A stretch of DNA of 56,497 nucleotides. It comes from Tissierellia bacterium. Lineage in GTDB: Bacteria > Bacillota > Clostridia > Tissierellales > Tepidimicrobiaceae. The position numbers and the translations under genes were made by a program. The stretch is from the NCBI GenBank assembly GCA_012728595.1, contig JAAYEU010000108.1, forward strand, positions 1-56,497, read 5' to 3'. Below, piece after piece: positions 8,338 through 17,768 of this stretch. A model generated the notes under the pieces. It was not told the DNA's origin and made no database searches. It was given only the letters and a program-made list of their open reading frames with translations. Each line of letters starts with the position of its first letter. Within the stretch, counting starts at the first letter, position 1.

Positions 8338-8403
8338 TTTTTCACCTCCATCCATTATATATAAGTTAATCTATGCTTTATAATGGATTTCGGTGAATGG
8401 TTT

Positions 8404-8625
8404 TTATCTCTTTAGAATTCTACTGACTAGCAAAGGCTTTTTGATGTATAAATTTCTTCTTTTAACCTCTACTATCAATTGGTTTAATATACAAACCCTC
8501 TTTTTATACTCGTCATCATCAAGAATATCAGATAGTTTTTTTATTCTTCCCATTTCTTCTAAAGTAAATTCTATCAACTGTTCATCAGTTAAATAGGTAT
8601 AGGTTATTAATTTCCCCTTTTCCAT
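8404..8625 (-). CDS. Small cytosolic protein of unknown function, 73 residues
   Basis: I do not recognise this family. The product is charged and helical (LTDEQLIEFTLEEMGRIKKL, then EYKKRVCILNQLIVEVKRR), without membrane segment or signal. The ATG at 8625 is chosen because GGGAGG lies just upstream; that GGGAGG is also the 3' arm of the folC terminator hairpin, and the terminator's T tract is the spacer between ribosome site and start codon. It is thus translated only from transcripts that read through the terminator, or start inside the structure. The propeller gene follows after 66 bases. Confidence 0.65.
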   Translation of the reverse strand: MEKGKLITYTYLTDEQLIEFTLEEMGRIKKLSDILDDDEYKKRVCILNQLIVEVKRRNLYIKKPLLVSRILKR

Positions 8626-8663
8626 AAAAAAACCTCCCATAGAATGTATATTCTATAGGGAGG
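8626..8663 (-). terminator. folC terminator that contains the next gene's ribosome site
   Basis: On the minus strand GCCTCCCTATAGAAT and ATTCTATGGGAGG form a 13-pair stem with one bulged base (8633-8663), followed by TTTTTT and then the ATG of the next gene. The 3' arm, GGGAGG, is a strong Shine-Dalgarno sequence, so the hairpin would both end transcription and hide the ribosome site. Confidence 0.8.
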
Positions 8664-8672
8664 CAAGATATA

Positions 8673-9968
8673 CTAGCTATTTCCCAGTATCAGTTTTCTA
8701 ATGTCCCCAATTAGATATAAGGAGCCGCTAAAAACTATTAAATCTCCTTCCTGAGCTAGTTCATAAGCCTTGTCTACAGCCATTTTCATGTCCTTTTCAA
8801 TAATAGTATTATCATTATATTTGTTTATTACTTTTTCTAAGTCCTCCGCATCCATTTTTCGAGGCATGTTTACTTCAGTAATAACAATTTTATCTGCTAA
8901 AGGAGCTAAGGTCTTGATTATACTTTCTACATCCTTATCCTTTAATATAGCCATTCCAAGAATCAATTTATCATATTGGAAAAGTTTTAGACTCCTAGCC
9001 AAGGTTTTAGCTCCTTGTAGATTGTGAGCTCCATCGATTAAAAAGATTGGTTTCCTCTTTAATACTTCCAAACGGCCTGGCCATCTAGTATTTTTTAACC
9101 CCCTTCTTATCTCTTCTTCATGGAGCTGGATTATCCCCTTATCCTTTAAAACTAAAACTGTCATTAAGGCTAAACAAGCATTGTATATCTGATGTTGACC
9201 TATTAAACTGATTTCTAATTCTTTGTATAGCTTATCCTCATACTTAAAATTAAAAATTCCGCCTCTATCTCCTAATTGGGTTATTTCCATCTGATTCATA
9301 GGGCAAACAAAAAATTCTGCCCTTTTATCCCTTGCTACCCTTTCTATTGTTTTAAGGGCTTCTTCTTCTTGAGGATAGGAGATTACAAGTCCATTTTCCT
9401 TAATTATACCAGCCTTTTCATAAGCAATTTTTTCTAATGTATCCCCCAATACATCGGTATGGTCGTAATCTATAGTAGTTATGACAGATACACAAGAATC
9501 CTCAATAACATTAGTAGAGTCAGACCTTCCACCTAATCCTACTTCCAATACCACTAAGTCCACTTTTTCTTCTTTAAAATATACAAAGGCAATAGCAGTA
9601 ATTATTTCAAAAGTGGTAGGGTGTTCATAGCCTTCCTCTAACATTATTTCTATTTTTTCCTTAACCATTTTAGTTATTTGGGCCAACCTATCATCGGGAA
9701 TATCTTCTCCATTTATGGAGATTCTCTCATTAAACCTTTCCAAGTAGGGGGATGTAAATAATCCAACCCTATAGCCTGCTTCTTTTAATATAGTGGCTAT
9801 AAACGAAGAAGTAGAACCCTTACCATTGGTCCCAGCCACATGGACATACTTCAAATCCATGTGGGGGTTTCCAAGCAAATCTAATAACTTTCCTATTACA
9901 TCTAAACCTAATCTTGAACCAAATTTATTTTTATCATTTATATAATTTAAAGCCTCTATATAGTTCAT
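8673..9968 (-). CDS. folC: Folylpolyglutamate / dihydrofolate synthase
   Basis: A 431-residue Mur-ligase-family enzyme that adds glutamate to folates and, in bifunctional forms, to dihydropteroate. The ATP P-loop GTNGKGS is at 46-52; DYDHTDVLGDTLEKIAYEKAGI and IDGAHNLQGA are the family motifs for metal/substrate binding and the ligase centre. Length is normal. The ATG start follows GAGGGAAG. It lies 51 bases past valS, the same order as in many Firmicutes, and probably shares its T-box-controlled transcript; the spacer hairpin (GGTGGA/TCCACC near 9995-10010) lacks a T tract. Confidence 0.95.
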   Translation of the reverse strand: MNYIEALNYINDKNKFGSRLGLDVIGKLLDLLGNPHMDLKYVHVAGTNGKGSTSSFIATILKEAGYRVGLFTSPYLERFNERISINGEDIPDDRLAQITKMVKEKIEIMLEEGYEHPTTFEIITAIAFVYFKEEKVDLVVLEVGLGGRSDSTNVIEDSCVSVITTIDYDHTDVLGDTLEKIAYEKAGIIKENGLVISYPQEEEALKTIERVARDKRAEFFVCPMNQMEITQLGDRGGIFNFKYEDKLYKELEISLIGQHQIYNACLALMTVLVLKDKGIIQLHEEEIRRGLKNTRWPGRLEVLKRKPIFLIDGAHNLQGAKTLARSLKLFQYDKLILGMAILKDKDVESIIKTLAPLADKIVITEVNMPRKMDAEDLEKVINKYNDNTIIEKDMKMAVDKAYELAQEGDLIVFSGSLYLIGDIRKLILGNS

Positions 9969-10019
9969 GTTCTTCCCTCGCCTCTGTTTATTTTAGAGGT
10001 GGAAAATCCACCCTAGATA

Positions 10020-12671
10020 TTATTTGCTGGATTTTAAGTCCTCTAATCGCTCCAATACCTTCTCCAGCATATCCTGATATTTTTTCTCCTTATCCCTTTC
10101 CTTTTCTACAATTTCTCTTGGCGCCTTCTCAACGAAACCTTTGTTAGATAGCTTTCCTCTAACCCTCTTTAATTCCCCTTCTAATTTTTCCTTTTCCTTT
10201 TCCAACCTTTCTATTTCCTTATCTAAATCTATTAAATCCTTTAACGGAATGAGTATTTCACATTTATCCAATACAACAGACATATTGGCATCATCCAAAT
10301 GAGCATTGTCTTTTTGAATCACGATATTTTCCCCACCTGCTAGATTTGTGAAATACCTTCTACCATAATCTATAATATCTTTAATTTTTTCATCCTCTGT
10401 TACAAATATCAAAGTAGCCTTCTTGGATGGAGCTATATTCATCTCTTGTCTTGCGTTTCTAATACCCTTTATAGCTTCCATTATATAGGCCATCTTCTTT
10501 TCTGCATCTAAGTTCTCCATACTTTCATCGTACTTAGGCCAAGAACTTACAATTAAAGCCTCCTTTCTTTCGGGCAAATGCCTCCATATCTCTTCTGTTA
10601 TAAAAGGCATAAAGGGATGGAGTAATTTTAATATATTCTCTAATACATATAGCAATACTTTTTGAGCTGTCTGATTACTTAAAATATCATCTCCATATAA
10701 TCTAGGCTTAACCATTTCAATATACCAGTCACAATACTCATCCCAGATAAAATCATATATCTTTTGGGCTGCCATTCCTATTTCATATTTGTCTAGGTTT
10801 TCCGTTACCTCTTTTATAACCCTATTTATTCTAGATAATATCCATTTATCCTCTTCTTCTAACAGTCTAGGATCCAATTTTTCCAAAGCTATTTCTTCAT
10901 CTAAATTCATCAGCACAAATCTTGTAGCATTCCATAATTTATTGGCAAAGTTTCTATTGGCTTCTACTCTTTCCATATAGAATCTCATATCGTTTCCAGG
11001 CGTATTTCCGGTAACCAGTGTAAATCTTAAAGCATCAGCACCATATTCTTCAATTACATCTAAAGGATCGATACCATTTCCTAAGGATTTACTCATTTTT
11101 CTACCTTCTGAATCCCTTACAAGCCCTGTTAAAAAAACATCTTTAAAAGGTACTTCTCCCGTTTGCTCTATACTTGAAAATACCATCCTTACTACCCAAA
11201 AGAAAATAATATCGTATCCCGTTACCAAAACATCAGTTGGGAAGAAGTATTTTAGCTCCTCCGTTTCCTCTGGCCAACCAAGAGTTGAGAAGGGCCATAG
11301 GGCTGATGAAAACCAAGTATCCAATGTATCTGGATCCTGATATATATTAGTACTATTGCACTTTGTACACTTATCAGGTTTTTCTCTAGATACCATTATC
11401 TCATCACAGTCTTCACAATAATATACGGGTAGTCTATGTACCCACCATAATTGCCTTGAGATACACCAATCCTTTATTTCTTCCAACCAATGGGTATAGA
11501 TCTTTCCAAACCTTTCTGGAATGAATCTTAATTTCCCTTCCTTATAAGCATCTAAAGCCGGCTTAGCTAAAGGCTCCATCTTCACAAACCACTGTTTAGA
11601 AATCAATGGTTCTACAACGGTTTTACACCTTTCACAATGACCAACGCTATGCTCATGGTCTTTTACTTCTACCAAGTAACCTTCTTCTTTGAGATCTTCC
11701 ACAATCTTCTTCCTAGCCTCATATCTATCTAATCCATTATATTTTCCACCATTTTCATTGATAGTTCCATCCTCATTCATTATTATATATTGGCCTAAAT
11801 TGTGTCTTTCCCCTACCTCAAAATCGTTTGGATCATGGGAAGGAGTTATTTTAACCGCTCCAGAACCAAAGTCCATCTCCACATAATCATCAGCAATTAT
11901 TGGTATTTCTCTATTTACTAAGGGAAGAATGGCAGTTTTTCCAATTAGGTCTACATACCTTTCATCCTTTGGATTTACGGCAATGGCCAAGTCTCCCAAC
12001 ATGGTCTCAGGTCTTGTAGTAGCTATAACTATGAAGCTATCTTCACCCTTAATTGGATATCTTATATGCCAAATGTGGCCTTTAGTCTCCTCATGGTCTA
12101 CCTCTGCATCTGATATAGCAGTTTTACAATTTGGACACCAGTTGATTATCCTGTCCCCTCTATATATTAAGCCTTTTTCATAAAGTCTCAAAAATACCTC
12201 TTCTACTGCATTACTCAAACTCTCATCTAAGGTGAACCTTTCTCTACTCCAGTCACAAGATACCCCTAGTTTTTCCAATTGGTTATTTATATTTCCTCCA
12301 TATTTTTTGGTCCATTCCCAGGCTTCTTTTATAAAATTTTCTCTGCCTAGCTCTTCTTTGCTCTTTCCCTCTGATCTAATTTTTTCTACTACCTTGGCCT
12401 CTGTTGAAATACTTGCATGATCCGTTCCCGGTAACCATAATACCTCATAGCCTTCCATCCTCTTCCAACGGATTAATATATCTTGAATGGTATTATTCAG
12501 TGCATGCCCCATATGCAAGTTCCCAGTAACATTTGGAGGAGGCATCATAATGGTATAGGGTTCTTTATCCTCGTTTATATGGGCTTTGAAGTATTCCCCT
12601 TCCTTCCAAAACTTATATAATCTATCTTCAAAGTCTTTAGGGTTATAGGTCTTCGGTAAATTTTCTGTCAT
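10020..12671 (-). CDS. valS: Valyl-tRNA synthetase
   Basis: Class I aminoacyl-tRNA synthetase charging tRNA-Val, 883 residues, full length. HMGH (53-56) is the HIGH signature, preceded by [19 protein letters not shown] near residue 525 is the KMSKS loop. The large CP1 editing domain contains [11 protein letters not shown]. The last 65 residues form the valine-enzyme-specific arginine/lysine-rich coiled coil ([19 protein letters not shown]). The start is ATG behind AGGAGG. A T-box leader upstream places expression under control of uncharged tRNA-Val; folC follows. Confidence 0.98.
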   Translation of the reverse strand: MTENLPKTYNPKDFEDRLYKFWKEGEYFKAHINEDKEPYTIMMPPPNVTGNLHMGHALNNTIQDILIRWKRMEGYEVLWLPGTDHASISTEAKVVEKIRSEGKSKEELGRENFIKEAWEWTKKYGGNINNQLEKLGVSCDWSRERFTLDESLSNAVEEVFLRLYEKGLIYRGDRIINWCPNCKTAISDAEVDHEETKGHIWHIRYPIKGEDSFIVIATTRPETMLGDLAIAVNPKDERYVDLIGKTAILPLVNREIPIIADDYVEMDFGSGAVKITPSHDPNDFEVGERHNLGQYIIMNEDGTINENGGKYNGLDRYEARKKIVEDLKEEGYLVEVKDHEHSVGHCERCKTVVEPLISKQWFVKMEPLAKPALDAYKEGKLRFIPERFGKIYTHWLEEIKDWCISRQLWWVHRLPVYYCEDCDEIMVSREKPDKCTKCNSTNIYQDPDTLDTWFSSALWPFSTLGWPEETEELKYFFPTDVLVTGYDIIFFWVVRMVFSSIEQTGEVPFKDVFLTGLVRDSEGRKMSKSLGNGIDPLDVIEEYGADALRFTLVTGNTPGNDMRFYMERVEANRNFANKLWNATRFVLMNLDEEIALEKLDPRLLEEEDKWILSRINRVIKEVTENLDKYEIGMAAQKIYDFIWDEYCDWYIEMVKPRLYGDDILSNQTAQKVLLYVLENILKLLHPFMPFITEEIWRHLPERKEALIVSSWPKYDESMENLDAEKKMAYIMEAIKGIRNARQEMNIAPSKKATLIFVTEDEKIKDIIDYGRRYFTNLAGGENIVIQKDNAHLDDANMSVVLDKCEILIPLKDLIDLDKEIERLEKEKEKLEGELKRVRGKLSNKGFVEKAPREIVEKERDKEKKYQDMLEKVLERLEDLKSSK

Positions 12672-12701
12672 TATTTAAACCTCCTTATCATTTCTCTTGT
12701 A

Positions 12702-12950
12702 ATAAAAAAACCTCCATCCTTAAAGCATAAGGACGAAGGAAACCTCGCGGTACCACCTTAATTCCATAAGTATATTATGGCACTTGATACTGTTAACGGT
12801 GGAACCGTTCTAGCCTACTATTTTTCAGCTAGAATACTTAGAAGCTACCTTCAGTAATCATTGCCTATAAAAGCCTCTCAGCCAAGGGCTTTCTTTCTGT
12901 ATAGGATAATTACCTACTCCTCTTCTTCATCGTATTATATGTCATTGTTA
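12702..12950 (-). promoter_or_regulatory. T-box leader of valS
   Basis: On the minus strand the conserved T-box sequence AAGGTGGTACCGCG (12746-12759) is followed by the terminator stem CCTTCGTCCTT/AAGGATGGAGG and a T run (12702-12710). Upstream a stem I region carries AGTA and GAAG followed by GTA (12846-12848), a valine codon in the usual specifier position; a GAAG-then-codon arrangement is seen in the cysK leader too. Uncharged tRNA-Val would stabilise the antiterminator and allow valS-folC transcription. Confidence 0.92.
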
Positions 12951-12956
12951 GCAATT

Positions 12957-12985
12957 ATTATACTGATAATACATTATTTTGTCAA
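12957..12985 (-). promoter_or_regulatory. Sigma-A promoter of valS T-box transcript
   Basis: TTGACA (12980-12985) and TATAAT (12957-12962) are both perfect matches with exactly 17 bases between. Transcription would start near 12950, giving a leader of about 280 bases before valS. Confidence 0.9.
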
Positions 12986-12989
12986 TAAA

Positions 12990-13526
12990 TCAAATATAGT
13001 TTCTACTATCCTTAGATAGGAATATAATTAAGTAATTTACAAATGCCAGTAAGTTTATAGCCACAGTAAGTAAAACTAGTAACTTAGTTATATTAGGACC
13101 GGGAAAATCAAAGGCGATAGAAAGAATCGCCATGTAAAAGGAAAAGGTAGCGATCTTTCCATACTTATTAGAAGGAAGGACCTTATTACCCTTCATAAGG
13201 TATAGTATAAAACCACCTATTATCATTAAACCTTCCTTTGCCCCCATTATGATTAGCACCCAATAAGGTATAAGATCTGCTGTAGTAAAGCTAATCAGTA
13301 CTGCAAAGGTCATCAATTTATCTGCTAATGGATCTAAAACTGCTCCTAGCTTAGTTTTCAAGTCATACTTTCTAGCAATATATCCATCTAAAACGTCGGA
13401 TATACCGGCTATTATGTATACAATTGCTGCATAGATTAGGCGGTTTTTCTTAACAGAATAAAAGATTATCAAGTAGATAGGAACTAGCAAGATCCTCAAT
13501 AGAGTTAGTATATTAGGAATATTCAT
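12990..13526 (-). CDS. pgsA: CDP-diacylglycerol-glycerol-3-phosphate 3-phosphatidyltransferase
   Basis: An integral membrane enzyme making phosphatidylglycerophosphate, the first step to phosphatidylglycerol. The CDP-alcohol phosphotransferase motif is complete: D-x2-DG-x2-AR-x8-G-x3-D-x3-D, read as DVLDGYIAR then GAVLDPLAD. About six hydrophobic helices are visible in roughly 178 residues. The ATG at 13526 (MNIPNILTLLRI) lies six bases after AGAGGT; a TTG at 13544 has no site. The gene is alone in its unit, ending beside the valS promoter. Confidence 0.93.
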   Translation of the reverse strand: MNIPNILTLLRILLVPIYLIIFYSVKKNRLIYAAIVYIIAGISDVLDGYIARKYDLKTKLGAVLDPLADKLMTFAVLISFTTADLIPYWVLIIMGAKEGLMIIGGFILYLMKGNKVLPSNKYGKIATFSFYMAILSIAFDFPGPNITKLLVLLTVAINLLAFVNYLIIFLSKDSRNYI

Positions 13527-13689
13527 ACCACAACCTCTTTTCAATAATCTATTTAGGTTAAAACCCTATCCTAATTCTATTATTAGTTTATTCAACTATC
13601 TATATTTATTTGTAACTAAAATTCTCAACAAGAATATTATAACTATAAAGACTGCTTATCATATTTATAATATTATAGGAGGGATATAT

Positions 13690-14700
13690 TTGTCAAAGGT
13701 TTTTAAGATTATATCCTTATTTCTGATATTGACTCTGATAATAGCCATCAGTTTAACCGGTTGTAAAAAAAGTGAATTACAGAAGGTTAGATTAATTGAA
13801 GTTACCCATTCTTTATTTTATACCCCTCAATATGTAGCAATAACTCAAGGTTTCTTTGAAGAAGAAGGCCTTGAAATCGAGCTTACTGATGGAAAAGGTG
13901 CTGACAAGTGTATGGCTGCCCTATTAAGCGGGGAAGCAGACATTGCCTTCATGGGACCAGAGGCTTCTGTATACGTATATGTTCAAGGTAGAGAGGATTA
14001 CGCTATAAACTTTGCCCAATTGACTCAAAGGGACGGCTCTTTTCTAGTAGCGCGAGAACCCGATCCAGATTTCACATTTGAAAAACTTAGAGGAAAAGAG
14101 GTCTTAGGTGGGAGAAAGGGCGGCATGCCTTATATGACCTTAGAATATGTAGTCAAAAAACACGGGCTTACTCCAGGAGTAGATGTGAATTTAAGAACAG
14201 ATGTACAGTTTGATGTTTTAGCAGGGGCCTTCATTGGCGGTGAAGGCGACTATGTAACATTATTTGAACCTGTAGCTGCTACTCTAGAGAAAGAAGGTAA
14301 GGGCTATGTAGTAGCTTCCATTGGTGAGGAGGGAGGATATATCCCCTATACATGTTATTCTACCACCAAGAGCTTTATGGAAGAAAATCCAGATATAGTA
14401 CAAAAGTTTACTAATGCCATTTACAAAGCCATGTTATGGGTACAAAATCATACTTTAGAGGAAATTGCTGAAGCAGTAAAACCTCAATTCCCAGATGTAG
14501 ATGACGAGGTTCTGGTAAAGCTTATTGAAAGATATAGGGATCAAGACAGCTGGAAGCCAGATTTAATTATTACTGAAGAAGGATTAGACCATATGATGTA
14601 CATTATGGAATTAGCAGGAGAATTGGATAAGAAAGCAGATTATAATGCCATAGTTACTACCGAGTTTGCCATTAAAGCTATGGAAAACATTAAAGATTGA
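13690..14700 (+). CDS. ABC transporter substrate-binding lipoprotein, NMT1/SsuA type
   Basis: A 336-residue periplasmic-binding-fold protein with a lipoprotein signal: hydrophobic segment then LTGC (22-25), so C25 would be lipidated and the protein held on the outer face of the membrane. The region VTHSLFYTPQYVAITQGFFEEEGLEIEL is cut here to its pattern: family members (NMT1/THI5/SsuA) bind sulfonates, nitrate, or pyrimidine precursors. TTG start six bases after GGAGGG. No permease or ATPase gene is adjacent and a terminator follows directly, so the gene is an orphan. No TPP riboswitch was found upstream; the ligand is unknown. Confidence 0.85.
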   Translation: MSKVFKIISLFLILTLIIAISLTGCKKSELQKVRLIEVTHSLFYTPQYVAITQGFFEEEGLEIELTDGKGADKCMAALLSGEADIAFMGPEASVYVYVQGREDYAINFAQLTQRDGSFLVAREPDPDFTFEKLRGKEVLGGRKGGMPYMTLEYVVKKHGLTPGVDVNLRTDVQFDVLAGAFIGGEGDYVTLFEPVAATLEKEGKGYVVASIGEEGGYIPYTCYSTTKSFMEENPDIVQKFTNAIYKAMLWVQNHTLEEIAEAVKPQFPDVDDEVLVKLIERYRDQDSWKPDLIITEEGLDHMMYIMELAGELDKKADYNAIVTTEFAIKAMENIKD

Positions 14701-14710
14701 TACTATTTAC

Positions 14711-14749
14711 AACTAAGGAAAGGCCTAACACTAGGCCTTTCCTTAGTTT
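14711..14749 (+). terminator. Intrinsic terminator of the binding-protein gene
   Basis: A 17-pair perfect stem (14711-14727 with 14732-14748, core GGAAAGGCCTA) with a four-base ACAC loop. It ends the orphan binding-protein unit, 10 bases after the stop. Confidence 0.85.
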
Positions 14750-14912
14750 AATCATGAAAAAATATAATTATATTAGGTTAATTTAAGCTAGTTCCATAAA
14801 TTGGACGAAAATGTTTACAAAATAGTTACAATTTCTACTTTATTTATTTCAAATTTTATTATATACTATATAATAATTAGATTTAAATCAAATAAATAAA
14901 GGAGTTGTTTTT

Positions 14913-15881
14913 ATGCAAGGTTTTAATCCTTGGAAAAAGAGGATTGTAACTTTAACTTTGACTGGAACCCTATTAGCCAATCCTATATTAGTACAAGCCA
15001 AACTAGGTGATCAAGTTTTAAAGTATAAGATGGAGCATGAAGATGTAAAAGTTTTGCAAGAACATTTGGTAAATCTAAACTTCTTGGACCTAGAAGAAAC
15101 CACCAGCTATTATGGTGAACAAACCCTCAATGCCGTTAAGGAATTTCAAAGATTTAATGGATTAAATCCAGATGGAATATTTGGCCCTGAGACCTATGAA
15201 GCCTTGAAAAGAATTATAGAATTAGAACCCTTAGTATATAATAGGTTGCTTAAAGAAGGCGTAGAAGGGGAAGATGTTAAGGCATTACAGGAGAGGCTTA
15301 AAATATTGGGTTTATTAGATATAGATGAGTGTACTACATATTTTGGCTCTCAAACTAGACAAGCTGTAATAGATTTTCAAAGTCTATATGGCATTAAGGT
15401 AGATGGAATAGCAGGTCAAGAGACAATTGAGGCTATAAATGAAGCCATAAAAGGCAATAGACGAAAAGTTGCTCCTAAAGCAAGTAGGGGCAGTTCAAGA
15501 AATACTTCTCTAGGAGAGAAGATTGTAGCAACTGCAAAAAAATACATAGGCACTCCTTATGTTTATGGAGGCGCTAGCCCTAAGGGCTTTGATTGTTCCG
15601 GTTTTACCCAATACGTATATAAACAATGTGGAATAAATATTTCCAGATCATCCTCTACCCAAGCTAATGATGGTGTAAAAGTGGGCAGAGATGAATTACA
15701 GGTTGGGGACTTGATAATCTTTACAGGTACTAGAAGTTCTACCCCAGGCCATACTGGCATCTACATTGGAAATGGCAAATTCATTCATTCAAGTTCTGGA
15801 AAGGCAAGGGGAGTTACTATTACTGATTTAGATTCTAGCTATTATAAAAAGCGCTTTTTATATGGAAGAAGGTTGTTTTAA
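14913..15881 (+). CDS. Secreted NlpC/P60 peptidoglycan hydrolase with two PG-binding domains
   Basis: A 322-residue exported enzyme. After a signal peptide (cut likely after VQA, residue 29) come two peptidoglycan-binding type 1 domains (about 37-105 and 115-178), a short serine/lysine linker, then an NlpC/P60 domain (203-322). The catalytic residues are C228 (FDCSGF), H280 (PGHTGIYIG) and a third polar residue, H292. Such enzymes cut the D-Glu to diamino-acid bond in stem peptides during wall turnover or spore processes. ATG follows AAAGGAG. The gene is monocistronic with a bidirectional terminator. Confidence 0.94.
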   Translation: MQGFNPWKKRIVTLTLTGTLLANPILVQAKLGDQVLKYKMEHEDVKVLQEHLVNLNFLDLEETTSYYGEQTLNAVKEFQRFNGLNPDGIFGPETYEALKRIIELEPLVYNRLLKEGVEGEDVKALQERLKILGLLDIDECTTYFGSQTRQAVIDFQSLYGIKVDGIAGQETIEAINEAIKGNRRKVAPKASRGSSRNTSLGEKIVATAKKYIGTPYVYGGASPKGFDCSGFTQYVYKQCGINISRSSSTQANDGVKVGRDELQVGDLIIFTGTRSSTPGHTGIYIGNGKFIHSSSGKARGVTITDLDSSYYKKRFLYGRRLF

Positions 15882-15882
15882 T

Positions 15883-15914
15883 AAAAGGAGATGGTCATTA
15901 AGCCATCTCCTTTT
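15883..15914. terminator. Bidirectional terminator between the hydrolase gene and trpS
   Basis: AAAAGGAGATGG (15883-15894) pairs with CCATCTCCTTTT (15903-15914). With T runs on both strands it can end both convergent transcripts. Confidence 0.85.
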
Positions 15915-15928
15915 AATCTTACCATATA

Positions 15929-16921
15929 TTACTTCTGTATAAATCCTACTTTCCTATAGACTTTTCTTAAGGTTTTGTTTGCAATATAACTTGCTCTTTC
16001 TGCTCCTTCTTTATATACCCTTTCCAGATAGTCTTTATTTTTCATTAAATCATCAAATTTTTCTTGTATAGGCCTTAATCCTTCTATGATTATTTCTGCT
16101 AAATCTTCCTTAAACTTCCCATAACCAACCCCTTCATATTTATTTTCGATTTCTTCAATGGAATGGCCTGAAAAGGCGCTATATATGGTCAATAAGTTTT
16201 TAACACCCAGTTGCTGGTCGTTATATTTTATTTCACCAATAGAATCGGTTACAGCCCTTTTTACCTTTCTCCTTATAGCATCTGGTTTGTCCAGTATTAA
16301 TATATAGGCATTTTCATTTTCATCAGATTTAGACATTTTGCTCTCTGGGTCTTGAAGGCTCATAATCCTTGCTCCTTCCTTTTTTATCAAAGGCTCTGGC
16401 ACCTTAAAGGTATAGCTATATCTGTTATTAAACCTTTCCGCTAAATCCCTAGCCAACTCTAGATGTTGTTTTTGATCATCTCCTACGGGCACTAGGTCGG
16501 CTTGATATAATAGAATATCTGCAGCCATTAAGACTGGGTAGGTAAATAGGCCTGCATTTAAGTTTTCCTCTGACTTTCTAGATTTCTCTTTAAATTGGGT
16601 CATCCTGCTTAGCTGCCCCATATAGGAAATGGTATTTAATACCCAGGTTAACTCTGCATGGGCCGAAACATGGGATTGGATAAATATGGTGGATTTTTCC
16701 GGTTCTAGCCCACAAGCTAAATAAACGGCTAGTACCTCTAAGGTGTTTTTCCTCAAATCCTTTGGTACTTGTGGTACAGTTATGGCATGTAAATCCACAA
16801 TGGAATAATAGCAATCATATTCATCTTGTAATGATATCCAATTTTTAATAGCTCCTATATAATTTCCTATGGTAAGTCCTCCTGAAGGTTGTACACCGCT
16901 AAATACAACTTTTCTTTCCAT
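15929..16921 (-). CDS. trpS: Tryptophanyl-tRNA synthetase
   Basis: Class I synthetase charging tRNA-Trp, 330 residues, normal length. TIGN (17-20) after QPSGGL is the HIGH-like signature and SKMSKSDEN the KMSKS loop; GDDQKQHLELARDLAERFN is the tryptophan enzyme motif. ATG starts after AGGAGG. A T-box leader upstream, with a UGG specifier, sets expression by uncharged tRNA-Trp. Confidence 0.97.
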   Translation of the reverse strand: MERKVVFSGVQPSGGLTIGNYIGAIKNWISLQDEYDCYYSIVDLHAITVPQVPKDLRKNTLEVLAVYLACGLEPEKSTIFIQSHVSAHAELTWVLNTISYMGQLSRMTQFKEKSRKSEENLNAGLFTYPVLMAADILLYQADLVPVGDDQKQHLELARDLAERFNNRYSYTFKVPEPLIKKEGARIMSLQDPESKMSKSDENENAYILILDKPDAIRRKVKRAVTDSIGEIKYNDQQLGVKNLLTIYSAFSGHSIEEIENKYEGVGYGKFKEDLAEIIIEGLRPIQEKFDDLMKNKDYLERVYKEGAERASYIANKTLRKVYRKVGFIQK

Positions 16922-16941
16922 ATCAATACCTCCTAACTAAA

Positions 16942-17180
16942 AAATCCCTTCCATCTCTAATAGAGACGAAAGGGTTACTTCCGTGGTGCCACTCTAATTG
17001 GCCTAAGCCCACTTTTTTACCTTTAAGGGGGTAAGCCCTAATATCCTACTCTATTTTCGGACATTAAGCTCCCAGGTCCATTCGATATAATAGTGTCATC
17101 AGGCTCCCACCACCCCTGACTCGCTTTAGACCTTTATTATATCTACTATTCCTGATCATAGCTTATATCTACCTTTTATT
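16942..17180 (-). promoter_or_regulatory. T-box leader of trpS, specifier UGG
   Basis: The minus strand has the T-box core TGGCACCACGGAAG (about 16979-16993), then a terminator stem (CCCTTTCGTCTCT with AGAGATGGAAGGG) and TTTTTT. Upstream, GAATGGA places a tryptophan codon (17078-17080) right after the conserved GAA of the specifier loop. It would read through when tRNA-Trp is uncharged. Confidence 0.93.
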
Positions 17181-17183
17181 CTC

Positions 17184-17211
17184 ATTATACACATTTTTTC
17201 AAAAATGTAAA
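17184..17211 (-). promoter_or_regulatory. Sigma-A promoter of trpS
   Basis: TTTACA (17206-17211) and TATAAT (17184-17189) with 16 bases between, directly ahead of the T-box leader. The -35 box lies just outside the end of cysE. Confidence 0.75.
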
Positions 17212-17218
17212 CTATACT

Positions 17219-17764
17219 TTAAATCACATACATCAAATTATCTTTTAAATTGTTCTTAACCACCCTACCAGGCACACCTACAACAGTTGCATAAGAAGGT
17301 ACATCATTTAAAACCACAGCATTAGCTCCAATCTTAGCTCCTCTTCCTATGGTTACTGGACCTAATATTTTTGCTCCTGCTCCTATCATTACATCGTCCT
17401 CAACTGTAGGATGACGTTTTTTTCCTGCTTCTCCTCCTATTCCTCCTAAGGTTACTCCATGATATATGGTTACATTATCCCCTATTTCAGCTGTTTCACC
17501 TATTACTACTCCCATACCATGGTCAATAAACAGCTTCCTCCCAATCTTGGCTCCAGGATGGATTTCAATCCCAGTAACCTTCCTCGCCCTCTGGGATATA
17601 ATCCTTGCTAATAAGAATCTTCCCCTTTTATAAAGACTATGAGCAATTCTATGGTAAACCAAAGCCTTTAAACCCGGGTAACATAAAATTGCTTCTAATA
17701 AGCTCTTGGCAGCTGGGTCCTTTTCCTTTATATTATTAGCTTCTTCTATGATAAACTTTAGCAT
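17219..17764 (-). CDS. cysE: Serine O-acetyltransferase
   Basis: Makes O-acetylserine from serine and acetyl-CoA, the first step of cysteine synthesis. About 181 residues with left-handed beta-helix hexapeptide repeats ([17 protein letters not shown], then [15 protein letters not shown]). This is the short Firmicutes-type form. I take ATG at 17764, seven bases after GGGGAG; the frame also runs back to 17779 but that start sits inside the end of cysK. It follows cysK by four bases on one T-box-controlled transcript. Confidence 0.96.
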   Translation of the reverse strand: MLKFIIEEANNIKEKDPAAKSLLEAILCYPGLKALVYHRIAHSLYKRGRFLLARIISQRARKVTGIEIHPGAKIGRKLFIDHGMGVVIGETAEIGDNVTIYHGVTLGGIGGEAGKKRHPTVEDDVMIGAGAKILGPVTIGRGAKIGANAVVLNDVPSYATVVGVPGRVVKNNLKDNLMYVI

Positions 17765-17768
17765 AACA

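Noticed and set aside
9990-10012. Hairpin between valS and folC as a terminator
   Set aside because: Stem GGTGGA/TCCACC lacks a T run, so the pair is treated as one operon.
13545-13689. TPP riboswitch upstream of the binding lipoprotein
   Set aside because: The conserved CUGAGA and related elements are absent; the spacer is plain AT-rich DNA.
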